Origin: Prevotella sp. CAG:924
GTDB lineage: Bacteria > Bacteroidota > Bacteroidia > Bacteroidales > Bacteroidaceae
Length of the DNA stretch: 35,853 nt
Direction: 5' to 3'
Assembly (NCBI GenBank): GCA_000431975.1
Contig: HF988479.1
Span: 1 to 35,853, forward strand
Part shown: one piece after another, positions 7,506-15,860 of the stretch
How positions within the stretch are numbered: the first letter of the stretch is position 1
Layout: each line of letters starts with the position of its first letter
Notes under the pieces: model-generated
The model's database searches: none
What the model was told of the DNA's origin: nothing
What the model saw: the letters and a program-made list of their open reading frames with translations, nothing else
Program-made: the position numbers and the translations under genes

Positions 7506-9668
7506 TTAATTCTTATTTTGTGATGCCTGTTTCTTACTTTTTTTACCGAAATGTTTTTCGAGCCATACACGGAGAGGTTCGTAAGCCGATTTCTCTTCAT
7601 AGTGTTGTGACTCGGCAAACGTCATGGTGTCGGTCTTGTCCGGACCGAATTGGTCGGGGAAGATGATCATCAGGTTCTTGCCTGAGAAGTAGCGTGTCAG
7701 CTCCTGGGGCAGCCTGTCCTGTGCTGTCTTGTAGGAGACAGTACCTTTTCGTGCGGTGACGACAACGAAGAGGTGATCTTTGTCGATGGTGGCCGCCAGT
7801 TCGGGTATTGACAGCCAGTGCTCCATGATCTGATATTCTGCCCTTACATTGTCGAAATGATTGTGGATATATTCGTGAATGTGTTGTAGCGTGTCCTGCC
7901 GGCCGTGGAAGACGATGCGGCAGTCTAGATTGCCGGCCAGGCGTGCCAACCGGTTAATCCAACGGTAGAATCCCTGCTCGTATTGTGCACGGGAAGGTAC
8001 GGCGACGATGATACGGCGCAGTGTGGAGAGCGGTTGGTTGAGACGTGCCATGATGATCTGGCGGTTCAGACCGTTGAAGAGGCTCTGGTGGAATTGTCCC
8101 CAGAACTTCGTCGAGATCTCTTTGTGCGAGTGCATGCCGATGATGATTTCCGATGCCTGGAATTCTTTGAAGGCATGTTTGATGCCGTTGGCGATGTTGG
8201 CGGCGATGCGTACCTGTGTCTCCATGGGCACGTCGCTGCCTGCGGCATGGTGGACGGCATCTTCGAGGAGCTGTTGTCCCCGTTGCTGGTTTTTCCGTAC
8301 GTTCTCGTCATCATAGACGACGTTGATCGCTACCAGTCGGCGGTGCAGCTTGGTGTTGCGCATGAGCATCGCCAGATCGACCAGACGTTTGGAATATTCG
8401 GGATAGCGTATAGGCACAAGGATCTTTTCATCGTCTTCAGGCAGGTCGTGCTCGTCGGCCACCTCACTGTCACGCAGGACAATGCGCTGGGCCGAATATT
8501 GTGTGAGGATAGAAGAGAAGATACAGGAGAAGAGTATCATCACCACTACACCGTTGAGCATCCCTTCGGTGATGACGGGCTTTCCGTCGGCATCGATCAG
8601 TCCCATGCCCACCATGCTGATGGCGATGGCGGCTGCGGCGTGAGCGGAGGTAAGGCCCACCATCATGTGTCCTGATGAGAGGGGCAGGCGCTGCCAGATA
8701 CAGCAGGCATAGGCGGCGAGTGCTTTTCCTAGTGTGCCGAGGATGACGAGCACGCCGGCGACAGCCCAGATGGTGCCGCCTTCAAAGAGCAGACGGACAT
8801 TGATGAGCATTCCCACGCCGATAAGGAAGTAGGGGATGAACAGGGCATTGCCGATAAACTCGATGCGGTTCATCAGCGGTGACACGTGAGGAATATACCG
8901 GTTGAGTATCAGTCCGGAGAAAAAGGCTCCGAAGATGCCCTCCAGTCCTACTACCTCTGCCAGTGCGGCACATAGGAAGAGTATGGCCAGGACAAAGATG
9001 AACTGCATCACGCTGTCACTGTAGCGGCGCAGGAACCAGCGGGTCAGGTGGGGGACTGCCCATAGCAGACCGGCGCAGTAGACGATGAACTTGAATGCGA
9101 AGAACAGCCAGTAGAGCGCTCCGCCATTATCACCGTGCCCTTGCACGAGAATGGCAAGGACGATGAGTGAGAGCAGGAGCGACACCATCGTTCCCCCGAC
9201 GCTTAGTGTCACGCTCAGCTTGCGTTGCAGGCCGAAACGGGGCACGATGGGATAGGCCACAAGGGTGTTGGAGGCCATGATGCAGGCCAGGAGCAGTGAG
9301 GCCGACATCGTATAATGCAGCAGCATGAGACAGCCTGCGAAGGTGAGGACAAAAGGTAGGGCGAACGATATGGCTCCGAAAATGCCGGTCGAGTTAAGGT
9401 GGCGTCTGAGTCCTTCCATGTCCAGCTCCAGCGAGGCCAGAAACATGATATAGTAGAGTCCTACGCGGCCGAACAGCTCGAAAGATGCGTCGCGTGCGAG
9501 AATGTTGAATCCGTATTGCCCGACAAGAATACCGGCAAGCACCATTCCGATGATATGGGGAATGCGCAGCTTACCCATGATGATAGGCGCAAAGAGGATG
9601 ATGAGCAGCACCACGAAGAAGATCAGCGTGGGGTCGGTGATAGGAAAGTATTGTGCAATGCTGTTCAT
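7506..9668 (-). CDS. CPA2-type cation:proton antiporter with C-terminal USP-like region
   Basis: This 720-residue protein has an N-terminal Na_H_Exchanger (PF00999) domain of about 390 residues with about twelve hydrophobic segments, including RIPHIIGMVLAGILVGQYG near 31-49 and VGLEGIFGAFFSGLIL near 240-255. The remaining ~310 residues are soluble and look like two universal-stress-protein-type folds (one starting KILVPIRYPEY near 411, the second near LRRIIVAVPSRAQ at about 560). This layout is common among CPA2 antiporters of Bacteroidetes. It probably exchanges K+ or Na+ for H+, and ion specificity cannot be read. It is the first gene of an apparent operon with the LolD-like ATPase and possibly the S1 protein. 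Confidence 0.92.
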   Translation of the reverse strand: MNSIAQYFPITDPTLIFFVVLLIILFAPIIMGKLRIPHIIGMVLAGILVGQYGFNILARDASFELFGRVGLYYIMFLASLELDMEGLRRHLNSTGIFGAISFALPFVLTFAGCLMLLHYTMSASLLLACIMASNTLVAYPIVPRFGLQRKLSVTLSVGGTMVSLLLSLIVLAILVQGHGDNGGALYWLFFAFKFIVYCAGLLWAVPHLTRWFLRRYSDSVMQFIFVLAILFLCAALAEVVGLEGIFGAFFSGLILNRYIPHVSPLMNRIEFIGNALFIPYFLIGVGMLINVRLLFEGGTIWAVAGVLVILGTLGKALAAYACCIWQRLPLSSGHMMVGLTSAHAAAAIAISMVGMGLIDADGKPVITEGMLNGVVVMILFSCIFSSILTQYSAQRIVLRDSEVADEHDLPEDDEKILVPIRYPEYSKRLVDLAMLMRNTKLHRRLVAINVVYDDENVRKNQQRGQQLLEDAVHHAAGSDVPMETQVRIAANIANGIKHAFKEFQASEIIIGMHSHKEISTKFWGQFHQSLFNGLNRQIIMARLNQPLSTLRRIIVAVPSRAQYEQGFYRWINRLARLAGNLDCRIVFHGRQDTLQHIHEYIHNHFDNVRAEYQIMEHWLSIPELAATIDKDHLFVVVTARKGTVSYKTAQDRLPQELTRYFSGKNLMIIFPDQFGPDKTDTMTFAESQHYEEKSAYEPLRVWLEKHFGKKSKKQASQNKN

Positions 9669-9690
9669 AATCTTTTATGGTTTATAAGGG

Positions 9691-9698
9691 CAAAGTTA
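9691..9698 (-). promoter_or_regulatory. -7 promoter element of the antiporter operon
   Basis: The minus strand reads TAACTTTG (TAnnTTTG), 22 bases before the ATG at 9668. I see no clear -33 TTTG. Confidence 0.55.
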
Positions 9699-9751
9699 GC
9701 GATAATAATTGAGAAACAGACAGATGATAAGGTGGAAAATCTACATTATAT

Positions 9752-9793
9752 AAAAAATCTCCCTTGGGAGTATGACTGCCCGAGGGAGATTTT
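9752..9793 (-). terminator. Terminator of asnS
   Basis: Ten-base perfect arms, AAAATCTCCC (9754-9763) and GGGAGATTTT (9784-9793), flank a loop of about 20 bases. On the minus strand the hairpin is followed by a T-rich run, 28 bases beyond the asnS stop. Confidence 0.75.
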
Positions 9794-9820
9794 CTAATAT
9801 TTATCGTTATCTGTTTCTGT

Positions 9821-11212
9821 TTAGAACTCAGCACTCTTCGGTGTGCGCGGGAAGGGGATGACATCACGGATGTTCTGCATGCCGGTGACGAAGAGGATGA
9901 GACGCTCGAAGCCCAGACCGAAGCCTGCATGGGGGCAGGAACCGTAGCGGCGTGTGTCGAGGTACCAGTTGTAGAGCGATATGTCCATATGGCGTTCTTC
10001 CATCTCTGCGACGAGTTTGTCGTAGCTCTCCTCACGTACGGAGCCTCCGATGATCTCGCCGATGCGGGGGAAGAGGACGTCGGTGCCCTGCATGGTCTTG
10101 TTGTCGTCGTTCTTTTTCATGTAGAAGGCCTTGATCTCCTTCGGATAGTCGGTCATGATGACAGGACGCTTGAAGTGCTCCTCCACAAGGAAGCGCTCGT
10201 GCTCGGAGTTGAGGTCCATGCCCCAGCCGGTGATGGGGAATTCGAACTTGTGACCGTTGCGTGCGGCCTCTTCGAGGATCTTGATACCCTCGGTGTAGGG
10301 CAGACGCACGAAGTCCTCCTTCAGCACGCTTTGCAGTGTCTGGATGAGGGTCTTGTCGATCATCTTGTTCAGGAAGTTAAGGTCGTCGATGCAGTTGTCG
10401 AGTGCCCATCTCACACAATACTTGATGAAGTCTTCCTCGAAGTCCATCAGCTCTTCCTGGTTCATGAAGGCTACCTCAGGTTCGATCATCCAGAACTCGG
10501 CCAGGTGGCGCGGAGTATTGGAGTTCTCGGCACGGAAGGTAGGACCGAATGTATAGATGGCACCGAGAGCCGTGGCTCCCAGCTCACCCTCCAGCTGTCC
10601 GCTTACAGTAAGGTTGGCCTTGCGTCCGAAGAAGTCCTTCGAGTAGTCCACCTTGCCCACCTTGGCCGTGCGGTCGAGGTCGAGGGTAGTCACCTGGAAC
10701 ATCTCGCCGGCACCCTCAGCATCGCTGGCGGTGATCAGCGGGGTATTGAAGTAGTAGAATCCGTGATCGTGGAAATATTTGTGGATGGCGATGGCCATAT
10801 TGTGGCGGATACGCATCACGGCTCCGAAGGTGTTCGTACGCAGACGCAGATGAGCGTACTGACGCATGTACTCGAAGCTCTGGCCCTTCTTCTGCATGGG
10901 ATAGTCGTTGCCACAGGGGCCGTAGAGGATGATGTTCTCACCCTGGATCTCCACGGTCTGGCCTTTGCCCTGGCTCTCCACGAGCTTGCCCTCGGCGCAG
11001 ATGCAGGCACCGGTGGTGATCTGTTTCAGAAGGTTAGCGTCGGTCTTCGTAGGATCGATCACTACCTGGATATTGTTAATGGTAGAACCGTCATTGACGG
11101 CGATGAAGTCCACAGCCTTGCTGCTGCGGTGGGTACGCACCCAGCCTTTCACACAGATGTCTTTGCCGAAGTCGGTCGACTTCAGCGCATCTGCTACCTT
11201 AGTTCTTTTCAT
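9821..11212 (-). CDS. asnS: Asparaginyl-tRNA synthetase
   Basis: This 463-residue class IIb synthetase charges tRNA-Asn with asparagine in the cytoplasm. An N-terminal OB-fold anticodon-binding domain (about 15-105, starting with KDICVKGWVRTHRSSK) leads to the catalytic core. Motif 2 appears in FGPTFRAENSNTPRHLAEFW (about 225-245), and motif 3 in the C-terminal GFGLGFERLILF. Its 463 residues are normal for AsnRS, and the ENSNT sequence separates it from AspRS. It is the last gene of the purB-rluB-asnS minus-strand run, 90 bases after the rluB-like gene. Confidence 0.96.
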   Translation of the reverse strand: MKRTKVADALKSTDFGKDICVKGWVRTHRSSKAVDFIAVNDGSTINNIQVVIDPTKTDANLLKQITTGACICAEGKLVESQGKGQTVEIQGENIILYGPCGNDYPMQKKGQSFEYMRQYAHLRLRTNTFGAVMRIRHNMAIAIHKYFHDHGFYYFNTPLITASDAEGAGEMFQVTTLDLDRTAKVGKVDYSKDFFGRKANLTVSGQLEGELGATALGAIYTFGPTFRAENSNTPRHLAEFWMIEPEVAFMNQEELMDFEEDFIKYCVRWALDNCIDDLNFLNKMIDKTLIQTLQSVLKEDFVRLPYTEGIKILEEAARNGHKFEFPITGWGMDLNSEHERFLVEEHFKRPVIMTDYPKEIKAFYMKKNDDNKTMQGTDVLFPRIGEIIGGSVREESYDKLVAEMEERHMDISLYNWYLDTRRYGSCPHAGFGLGFERLILFVTGMQNIRDVIPFPRTPKSAEF

Positions 11213-11266
11213 TGTTTTATTGACTTATGGGAATGATAGTGTGCAACAGTGTTCTTAACGAAGCAA

Positions 11267-11292
11267 GGCAGGAAGTCTTTCAACTCCCTGCC
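11267..11292. repeat. Inverted repeat between rluB-like gene and asnS
   Basis: Ten-base arms GGCAGGAAGT and ACTCCCTGCC pair with one mismatch around a 6-base loop, just past the rluB-like stop. No T-run follows on the minus strand, so it is more likely an mRNA-stabilising or attenuating hairpin than a full terminator. Confidence 0.4.
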
Positions 11293-11302
11293 GGTATATG
11301 AA

Positions 11303-12712
11303 TTACTCGAAAGCGCCCATGCGGAGCATGTCCACTTCCTTCTCTGTGAGGAAGCGCCAGTCACCGCGGCGGAGATTCTTCTTCGTCAGACCGGCGAACT
11401 GTACACGGTCGAGGCGTACCACACGGTAGCCGAGGCTCTCGAAGATACGGCGTACGATACGGTTCTTGCCGCTGTGGATCTCAATGCCCACCTGTCGCTT
11501 GTCCTGATCGTCGGCATATTCGATGGCGTCAGCATGCACCTCTCCGTCCTCGAGTGTGATGCCGTCGGCGATCTTCTGAAGGTCGGTAGCGGCCACGTTC
11601 TTGTCGAGGGTCACATGATAAACCTTCTTCTTGAGGAACTTCGGATGGGTGAGCTTGGAAGCGAGGTCACCGTCGTTGGTGAGCAGGAGCACACCGGTGG
11701 TGTTACGGTCGAGACGTCCCACGGGGTAGATGCGCTCGGGGCAAGCGTCCTTCACGAGATCCATCACCGTCTTGCGCTGCTGGGGATCGTCACTGGTGGT
11801 CACGGTGTCCTTGGGTTTATTGAGCAGCACGTACACTTTCTTCTCCAGTGATACAGGCTGGTCGTGGAATTTCACCTCATCGGAGCGGAGGACCTTCGTA
11901 CCCAGCTCGGTCACCACATTGCCGTTGACAGTCACCACACCGGCCTGGATGAACTCATCAGCCTCGCGGCGTGAGCAGATGCCGGCATTGGCCAGATATT
12001 TGTTCAGACGGATAGGCTCGTTGGGATCGATGTGCTCTTCCTTGTACTCGATACGCTTCTTCATGCTATACTTAGCATTGGGATCGTATCCGGGACGCTG
12101 CTGGTAACCGCCACGCTGCTGTCCGTATCCGCCGCGCTGCTGGTAGCCACCCTGCTGGTAACCGCCACGCTGCTGGTATCCGCCGCGCTGCTGATAGCCA
12201 CCCTGCTGGTAACCGCCACGCTGTTGATAGCCACCCTGACGCTGCTGTCCGTAGCCGTTTTGCTGGCGGGGCTGATAGCTGCGCTGCTGATAGCCCTGAC
12301 GGGGCTGATAGCCACCCTCTTCCTGTTGGCGGGGCTGGTAGCCGTGCTGCTGGTAGTCCTGCTGGCGTGACTGATAGCTGTTGGGACGGCTGTAGCCACC
12401 CTGACGCTGCTGTCCGTAGCCACCGCGCTGCTGATAGCCCTGACGGGGCTGATAGCCGCCTTGGCGCTGATAGCTGCTGTGTGAGTGCTGTTGACTGCTG
12501 CCTTGCAGACCGGCGCCGAATCCCTCGGGGCGGAATCCGCTGCTCTGGACGGGCTTACGGTCGGAAGAGTAGGCTCGTGTAGTGTGAATACGGGGACGTT
12601 GTGTTCTTCCGCCTTCCGTCCGATAGTCTTTCTGATAGTTGGAAGCGCTGTAGTTTCCTTCGCTGTTAGCCTTCTGGTCATCCTGAGGCTTGTTCTCCAA
12701 ATCTTCTACCAT
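11303..12712 (-). CDS. Pseudouridine synthase, RluB/RsuA family, with long G/Y/Q/R-rich N-terminus
   Basis: This 469-residue protein combines a disordered N-terminal half with a normal RluB-type enzyme. Residues 1-60 are polar. About 60-210 are low-complexity repeats built from units such as GGYQQR, GYQPRQ and GGYGQQR. The S4 RNA-binding domain follows (about 228-275, IRLNKYLANAGICSRREADE). Last is the catalytic domain (about 285-465) with the active Asp in GRLDRNTTGVLL. Such enzymes isomerise a uridine in 23S rRNA (RluB, position 2605 in E. coli). Typical RluB proteins are about 240-300 residues, so the extra length is the repeat region. It lies 83 bases after purB and 90 bases before asnS. 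Confidence 0.92.
   Translation of the reverse strand: MVEDLENKPQDDQKANSEGNYSASNYQKDYRTEGGRTQRPRIHTTRAYSSDRKPVQSSGFRPEGFGAGLQGSSQQHSHSSYQRQGGYQPRQGYQQRGGYGQQRQGGYSRPNSYQSRQQDYQQHGYQPRQQEEGGYQPRQGYQQRSYQPRQQNGYGQQRQGGYQQRGGYQQGGYQQRGGYQQRGGYQQGGYQQRGGYGQQRGGYQQRPGYDPNAKYSMKKRIEYKEEHIDPNEPIRLNKYLANAGICSRREADEFIQAGVVTVNGNVVTELGTKVLRSDEVKFHDQPVSLEKKVYVLLNKPKDTVTTSDDPQQRKTVMDLVKDACPERIYPVGRLDRNTTGVLLLTNDGDLASKLTHPKFLKKKVYHVTLDKNVAATDLQKIADGITLEDGEVHADAIEYADDQDKRQVGIEIHSGKNRIVRRIFESLGYRVVRLDRVQFAGLTKKNLRRGDWRFLTEKEVDMLRMGAFE
12085..12475 (-). repeat. Low-complexity coding repeat in the rluB-like gene
   Basis: Tandem imperfect 12-18 base units such as CTGCTGGTAACCGCCACG (plus-strand sense) recur many times and encode GGYQQR-like hexapeptides. 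The near identity of the units at DNA level makes copy-number variation likely. Confidence 0.85.
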
Positions 12713-12734
12713 AATAATGAATGTGAATACTTTT

Positions 12735-12752
12735 AAGAGCCTCTCGGCTCTT
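12735..12752. repeat. Hairpin between purB and the rluB-like gene
   Basis: Perfect 7-base arms AAGAGCC/GGCTCTT with loop TCTC lie 22 bases upstream of the rluB-like ATG. There is no T-run, so read-through from purB is expected and an RNA processing or stabilising role is possible. Confidence 0.4.
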
Positions 12753-12795
12753 CGAGTTAATAAGAATATTTAAATAGATAAATGTGTCAGTCGGT

Positions 12796-14145
12796 TTAAA
12801 TACCGGTATAGTTACGGGGAGTGATCTTCATGAGCTCGGCTTTTACATCATCGCTGACGTTGAGCCCCTGAATAAACTCGTGGATGGTCTCCTCGGTCAT
12901 TGTCTTGTTGGTGCGGGTGAGGGCTTTTAATGCCTCGTAGGGGTGGGGATAGTCTTCACGGCGTAAGATCGTCTGAATGGCTTCGGCCACCACGGCCCAT
13001 GTGTTGTCGAGATCGCTGAGAATCTTGTCCTCGTTAAGGATGAGCTTGCGCAATCCCTTGAGGGTGCTCTGTATGGCGATGACACTGTGTCCGAGAGGCA
13101 CACCGATGTTGCGCAGCACGGTAGAGTCGGTCAGGTCGCGCTGCAGACGGCTCACGGGGAGCTTTTGTGCCAGGAACTGCAGGATGGCGTTGGCCAGTCC
13201 CAAGTTGCCTTCGCTGTTCTCATAGTCGATGGGGTTCACCTTGTGAGGCATGGCGCTCGATCCCACCTCACCGGCTTTGATCTTCTGCTTGAAATACTCC
13301 ATGGATATGTACATCCAGAAGTCGCGGTCGAGGTCGATGATGATGGTATTGATGCGGCGGATAGCGTCGAAGATCGCACCGAGATAGTCGTAGTTGCTGA
13401 TCTGTGTTGTCCACTGCTCACGTTCGAGCCCGAGCTTCTCAGCGACGAACTTATTGCCGAAAGTACGCCAGTCGTAGGCGGGATAGGCCACATGGTGAGC
13501 GTTGAAGTTACCTGTTGCTCCTCCAAACTTGGCGGTAATCTTGCACTGCTTCAGCGTATTGAGCTGCTCGGTCAGACGATAGACGTAGACCATGATTTCC
13601 TTGCCCAGACGGGTGGGAGAGGCAGGCTGTCCATGTGTCTTGGCCAGCATAGGTACGTCTTTCCACTCGTCGGCATACTGCTGCAGTTGTGCGATGAGCT
13701 CTTCCACCTGAGGATAGTACACCTCATTCAGTGCGTCTTTCAGCGACAAGGGGACAGAGGTGTTGTTGATGTCTTGGGATGTGAGGCCGAAGTGTACGAA
13801 CTCCTTCACATCGTCTAAGCCGCCGATGCGGTCGAACTGTTCCTTGATGTAGTACTCTACGGCCTTTACATCGTGGTTGGTGGTCTTCTCGATCTCCTTC
13901 ACACGGCTGGCTGCCTTCTCGTCGAAGTTGCGATAGATGTCACGCAGAGCATCAAAAAGACTGTGGTCGAAGTGTGCCAGCTGCGGCAATGGCAGCTCGC
14001 AAAGAGTGATAAAGTACTCAATCTCTACGCGGATACGGTATCGGATCAGGGCGTACTCAGAAAAATAATTAGCCAGGGATTCTGTCTTGCCCCGGTAGCG
14101 GCCATCAATAGGCGATATGGCCGTCAGACTGTCTAGTTCCATCAT
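12796..14145 (-). CDS. purB: Adenylosuccinate lyase
   Basis: The enzyme of about 450 residues acts twice in purine synthesis: it splits SAICAR and converts adenylosuccinate to AMP, releasing fumarate. The start ELDSLTAISPIDGRY is characteristic. The catalytic loop is SSAMPHKVNPIDYENSEGN (near residue 295), and the TSQDINNT and KTHGQPASPT motifs are present. Two adjacent ATGs (14145 and 14142) are equally plausible starts. An in-frame ATG at 14178 lies inside the -7 element and cannot be used if that promoter is real. The size and motifs match the E. coli-type PurB rather than the shorter Bacillus type. Confidence 0.95.
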   Translation of the reverse strand: MMELDSLTAISPIDGRYRGKTESLANYFSEYALIRYRIRVEIEYFITLCELPLPQLAHFDHSLFDALRDIYRNFDEKAASRVKEIEKTTNHDVKAVEYYIKEQFDRIGGLDDVKEFVHFGLTSQDINNTSVPLSLKDALNEVYYPQVEELIAQLQQYADEWKDVPMLAKTHGQPASPTRLGKEIMVYVYRLTEQLNTLKQCKITAKFGGATGNFNAHHVAYPAYDWRTFGNKFVAEKLGLEREQWTTQISNYDYLGAIFDAIRRINTIIIDLDRDFWMYISMEYFKQKIKAGEVGSSAMPHKVNPIDYENSEGNLGLANAILQFLAQKLPVSRLQRDLTDSTVLRNIGVPLGHSVIAIQSTLKGLRKLILNEDKILSDLDNTWAVVAEAIQTILRREDYPHPYEALKALTRTNKTMTEETIHEFIQGLNVSDDVKAELMKITPRNYTGI

Positions 14146-14175
14146 GATGAAATATAAATGTGTGTAATTACACTG

Positions 14176-14183
14176 CAAAAGTA
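14176..14183 (-). promoter_or_regulatory. -7 promoter element of purB
   Basis: The minus strand reads TACTTTTG (TAnnTTTG), placing transcription start near 14169. This decides the purB start at 14145/14142 instead of 14178. Confidence 0.6.
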
Positions 14184-14238
14184 CGTATTTAATTCGATAA
14201 TATAAGTTCTATGGACAAAAAAGTTCACTAATAAAACT

Positions 14239-14274
14239 AAAAAGCCTCCCAATCGTTAAGATTGAGAGGCTTTT
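14239..14274 (-). terminator. Terminator of tRNA-Val
   Basis: AAAGCCTC/GAGGCTTT plus AATC/GATT form a long hairpin with one mismatch. On the minus strand it is followed by TTTTTAGTTTTATT. It begins 2 bases past the tRNA 3' end. Confidence 0.8.
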
Positions 14275-14275
14275 G

Positions 14276-14350
14276 TGGGCGTTGACGGATTCGAACCGCC
14301 GACCCTCTGCTTGTAAGGCAGATGCTCTAAACCAACTGAGCTAAACGCCC
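14276..14350 (-). tRNA. tRNA-Val (anticodon TAC)
   Basis: The acceptor GGGCGTT pairs with AACGCCC with discriminator A. The D arm contains AGCTCAGTTGG, the anticodon stem-loop is TGC-CTTACAA-GCA, and the T arm has GGTTCGAATCC. Anticodon TAC reads the GUA valine codon. CCA is not encoded. Confidence 0.96.
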
Positions 14351-14373
14351 GTGCTTGTTTTCTTAAGCGGTTG

Positions 14374-14405
14374 CAAAGGTAAGAAGAAAAAATGAATCTA
14401 CCAAA
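14374..14405 (-). promoter_or_regulatory. Promoter of tRNA-Val
   Basis: On the minus strand TTTG (14405-14402) and TACCTTTG (14381-14374) match the Bacteroidetes -33/-7 elements with 20 bases between them. The -7 element lies 23 bases before the tRNA 5' end. Confidence 0.75.
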
Positions 14406-14601
14406 AGAAATCCCATCTTTTTTAATTCAAGCTATAAAAATATGGGCAAGTTTACTTTCCCGACACTTATCTTTCAATAGCAACAGCTGCCCTTTCACCA
14501 ATTATCATTCACTGCAGCAATCGGGTAGGAGGTAAATGCTAATCATAAAAGGCATTTGCCTCGGAAAGTTTTTGTTTCCACCAAATATTTTCCAAAAAAA
14601 A
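14406..14601. other. Non-coding spacer between tRNA-Val and the small-peptide unit
   Basis: I see no gene here. A hairpin with 9-base arms (GGTAAATGC at 14531-14539 and GCATTTGCC at 14552-14560, one G-T pair) is the only structure noticed. Confidence 0.5.
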
Positions 14602-14636
14602 TACGAAAAAAGACAGATCCCCGTAGGAATCTGTCT
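14602..14636 (-). terminator. Terminator of the small-peptide/ncRNA unit
   Basis: AGACAGAT-CC pairs with GG-A-ATCTGTCT (one bulge) and is followed on the minus strand by TTTTTTCGTATTTTTTTT. It lies about 60 bases beyond the stop of the 28-codon ORF. Confidence 0.75.
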
Positions 14637-14694
14637 CCATTATATGGTGATTTTATTATTCTTGTTTGATGTTGTTGTTGTCTTTGGACCCCAT

Positions 14695-14781
14695 TTAGTC
14701 TATGGGTGGGTCGTGATCTTCCGACCATATCCATGCCGCAGCCATTGCTGCGAGCATGATCCATATTACTGTTGGTTCCAT
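14695..14781 (-). CDS. Putative 28-residue membrane peptide
   Basis: An ATG-initiated ORF on the minus strand encodes a 28-residue peptide beginning MEPTVIWIMLAAM. Residues 5-19 form one continuous hydrophobic, Ala/Trp/Met/Ile-rich stretch long enough for most of a membrane helix. The last nine residues (SEDHDPPID after the second Trp-Ile-Trp) are acidic. This arrangement resembles small single-span accessory subunits of membrane complexes, but no family is recognised. It is the last ORF before a strong terminator and follows a GGATAACA repeat by about 18 bases. It could also be fortuitous in a non-coding RNA. Confidence 0.4.
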   Translation of the reverse strand: MEPTVIWIMLAAMAAAWIWSEDHDPPID

Positions 14782-15241
14782 CTTTCTTGTGTTTTGTGTT
14801 GTTATCCTTACTTTCTTACATACAGCTGTGTGTAGACCGGTCCTACTGCATCTATTGAGAAGATTGCCCTCCCGGGCAATGCGTATTGTTATCCTTCACA
14901 ATCCTGTTTATTACCTCATGTGTGGCCAATACCCTTGCGGCATACCGACGTAAATGCTTGTTATCCGAATACTTTCTTCAAGTCAAGACCTTGCACTTCT
15001 GTTTTTTCTACTTTTCCTTTTTTCCTTCTTTTCTAACTTATGGCATCTGTCTTTGTACCTATTGAAACGACTCTTTGCCAACTTCTTTCTAGCTTCTCTA
15101 AATTAAGGTGGGCTTCATCACGTAGCCCCTTTGTGTTTGTGTTATCCTGAAGTGCCTTCTACCTTTTTTTCTTCTAGGGCCTCTCTGCCGGTTCCAATAT
15201 TTTGTTGTTTTCTTGTGTTGTCTTCTTGTCTTTTGACGTTG

Positions 15242-15272
15242 CAAAGTTACGACGGATTCTGTTTCGGTGCAA
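15242..15272 (-). promoter_or_regulatory. Promoter of the small-peptide/ncRNA unit
   Basis: On the minus strand TTG (15272-15270) and TAACTTTG (15249-15242) are separated by 20 bases, a good match to the Bacteroidetes promoter. No annotated gene lies downstream apart from the candidate transcript. Confidence 0.65.
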
Positions 15273-15774
15273 GCGCAAAAACGCTTTTTTGACCTTTTTC
15301 CCTGTCATTTTTGACTTAAGTCAAGAAAATGTGTGCGTACACAATGAAATTCTCAAGGATCATCAAGTGTTATGGGGTAGCTGTTAGTCTTGGTTGGCAA
15401 GGCTGTTGTGATGGATTTTCATGGCCTGTTTCTTTGGTTGGAGTGCTGTGTGAGAGAGTCGGTAGATAAGTGTCCGTAGAGGTTGTGACCTTGCTGAGAG
15501 GGAATGATGGGAAAATGAAGTGGGCATAGGTTATGGTCGTAAATGTGGATATAAATGCAGAAAATTTGGATAGTATATATAATTAAGGTGGTCTTATGAG
15601 AAGATAATGATATATATAATAAGGTATATGATATAAAAATCCATGATGTTTTTCTAACTTTGGTTCATGTCCTCTCGATGGCTGAATCTTCCGTCTGATG
15701 AATGGGCACGATGTTCTCTCGTGTGGGTATTTGCAGGCTGGGATCTTTACGAGAAAATCTGTCCTATTGGTACG
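15273..15774. other. Gene-free spacer
   Basis: About 500 bases lie between the unit above and the FKBP gene terminator. Reading frames here are short and show no family motifs. I see no repeats or promoter pair worth naming. Confidence 0.5.
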
Positions 15775-15819
15775 AAAAAAACGGACCGGCTGCGGGGCGT
15801 TTGTCCGCAGTCCGGTCCG
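15775..15819 (-). terminator. Terminator of the FKBP lipoprotein gene
   Basis: GGACCGG-CTGCGG pairs with CCGCAG-T-CCGGTCC (one bulged base). On the minus strand it is followed by seven T, 41 bases beyond the stop at 15861. Confidence 0.85.
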
Positions 15820-15860
15820 GATATGTCGGTTATTGTCTGTCATGCAGACCTGTTAGGATA

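Larger units (their letters stand above)
14602..15235 (-). ncRNA. Candidate untranslated or small-peptide transcript
   Basis: A minus-strand promoter (15242-15272) and a clean intrinsic terminator (14602-14636) bracket about 630 bases without a conventional gene. The predicted RNA is A-rich with several hairpins, including ATTGCCC/GGGCAAT at 14863-14880. It carries four copies of GGATAACA and ends with a 28-codon ORF. It matches no RNA family I can recognise. It could be a regulatory RNA, a leader with small ORFs, or the transcript of the small membrane peptide with a long 5' leader. Confidence 0.4.

Noticed and set aside
12032..12370. Hydrophobic, Leu/Ala/Val-rich frame antisense to the rluB-like repeats
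   Set aside because: The composition is a direct consequence of reading the CAG/GGT/TAC repeats backwards; there is no start context or conserved domain.
12085..12475. Tandem repeats considered as a CRISPR array
   Set aside because: Units are 12-18 bases, contiguous without unique spacers, and in frame within a coding sequence.
14146..14178. Upstream ATG for purB (11 extra residues)
   Set aside because: It lies within the -7 element (14176-14183), so it should not be transcribed. Known PurB proteins begin at ELDSLTAISPIDGRY.
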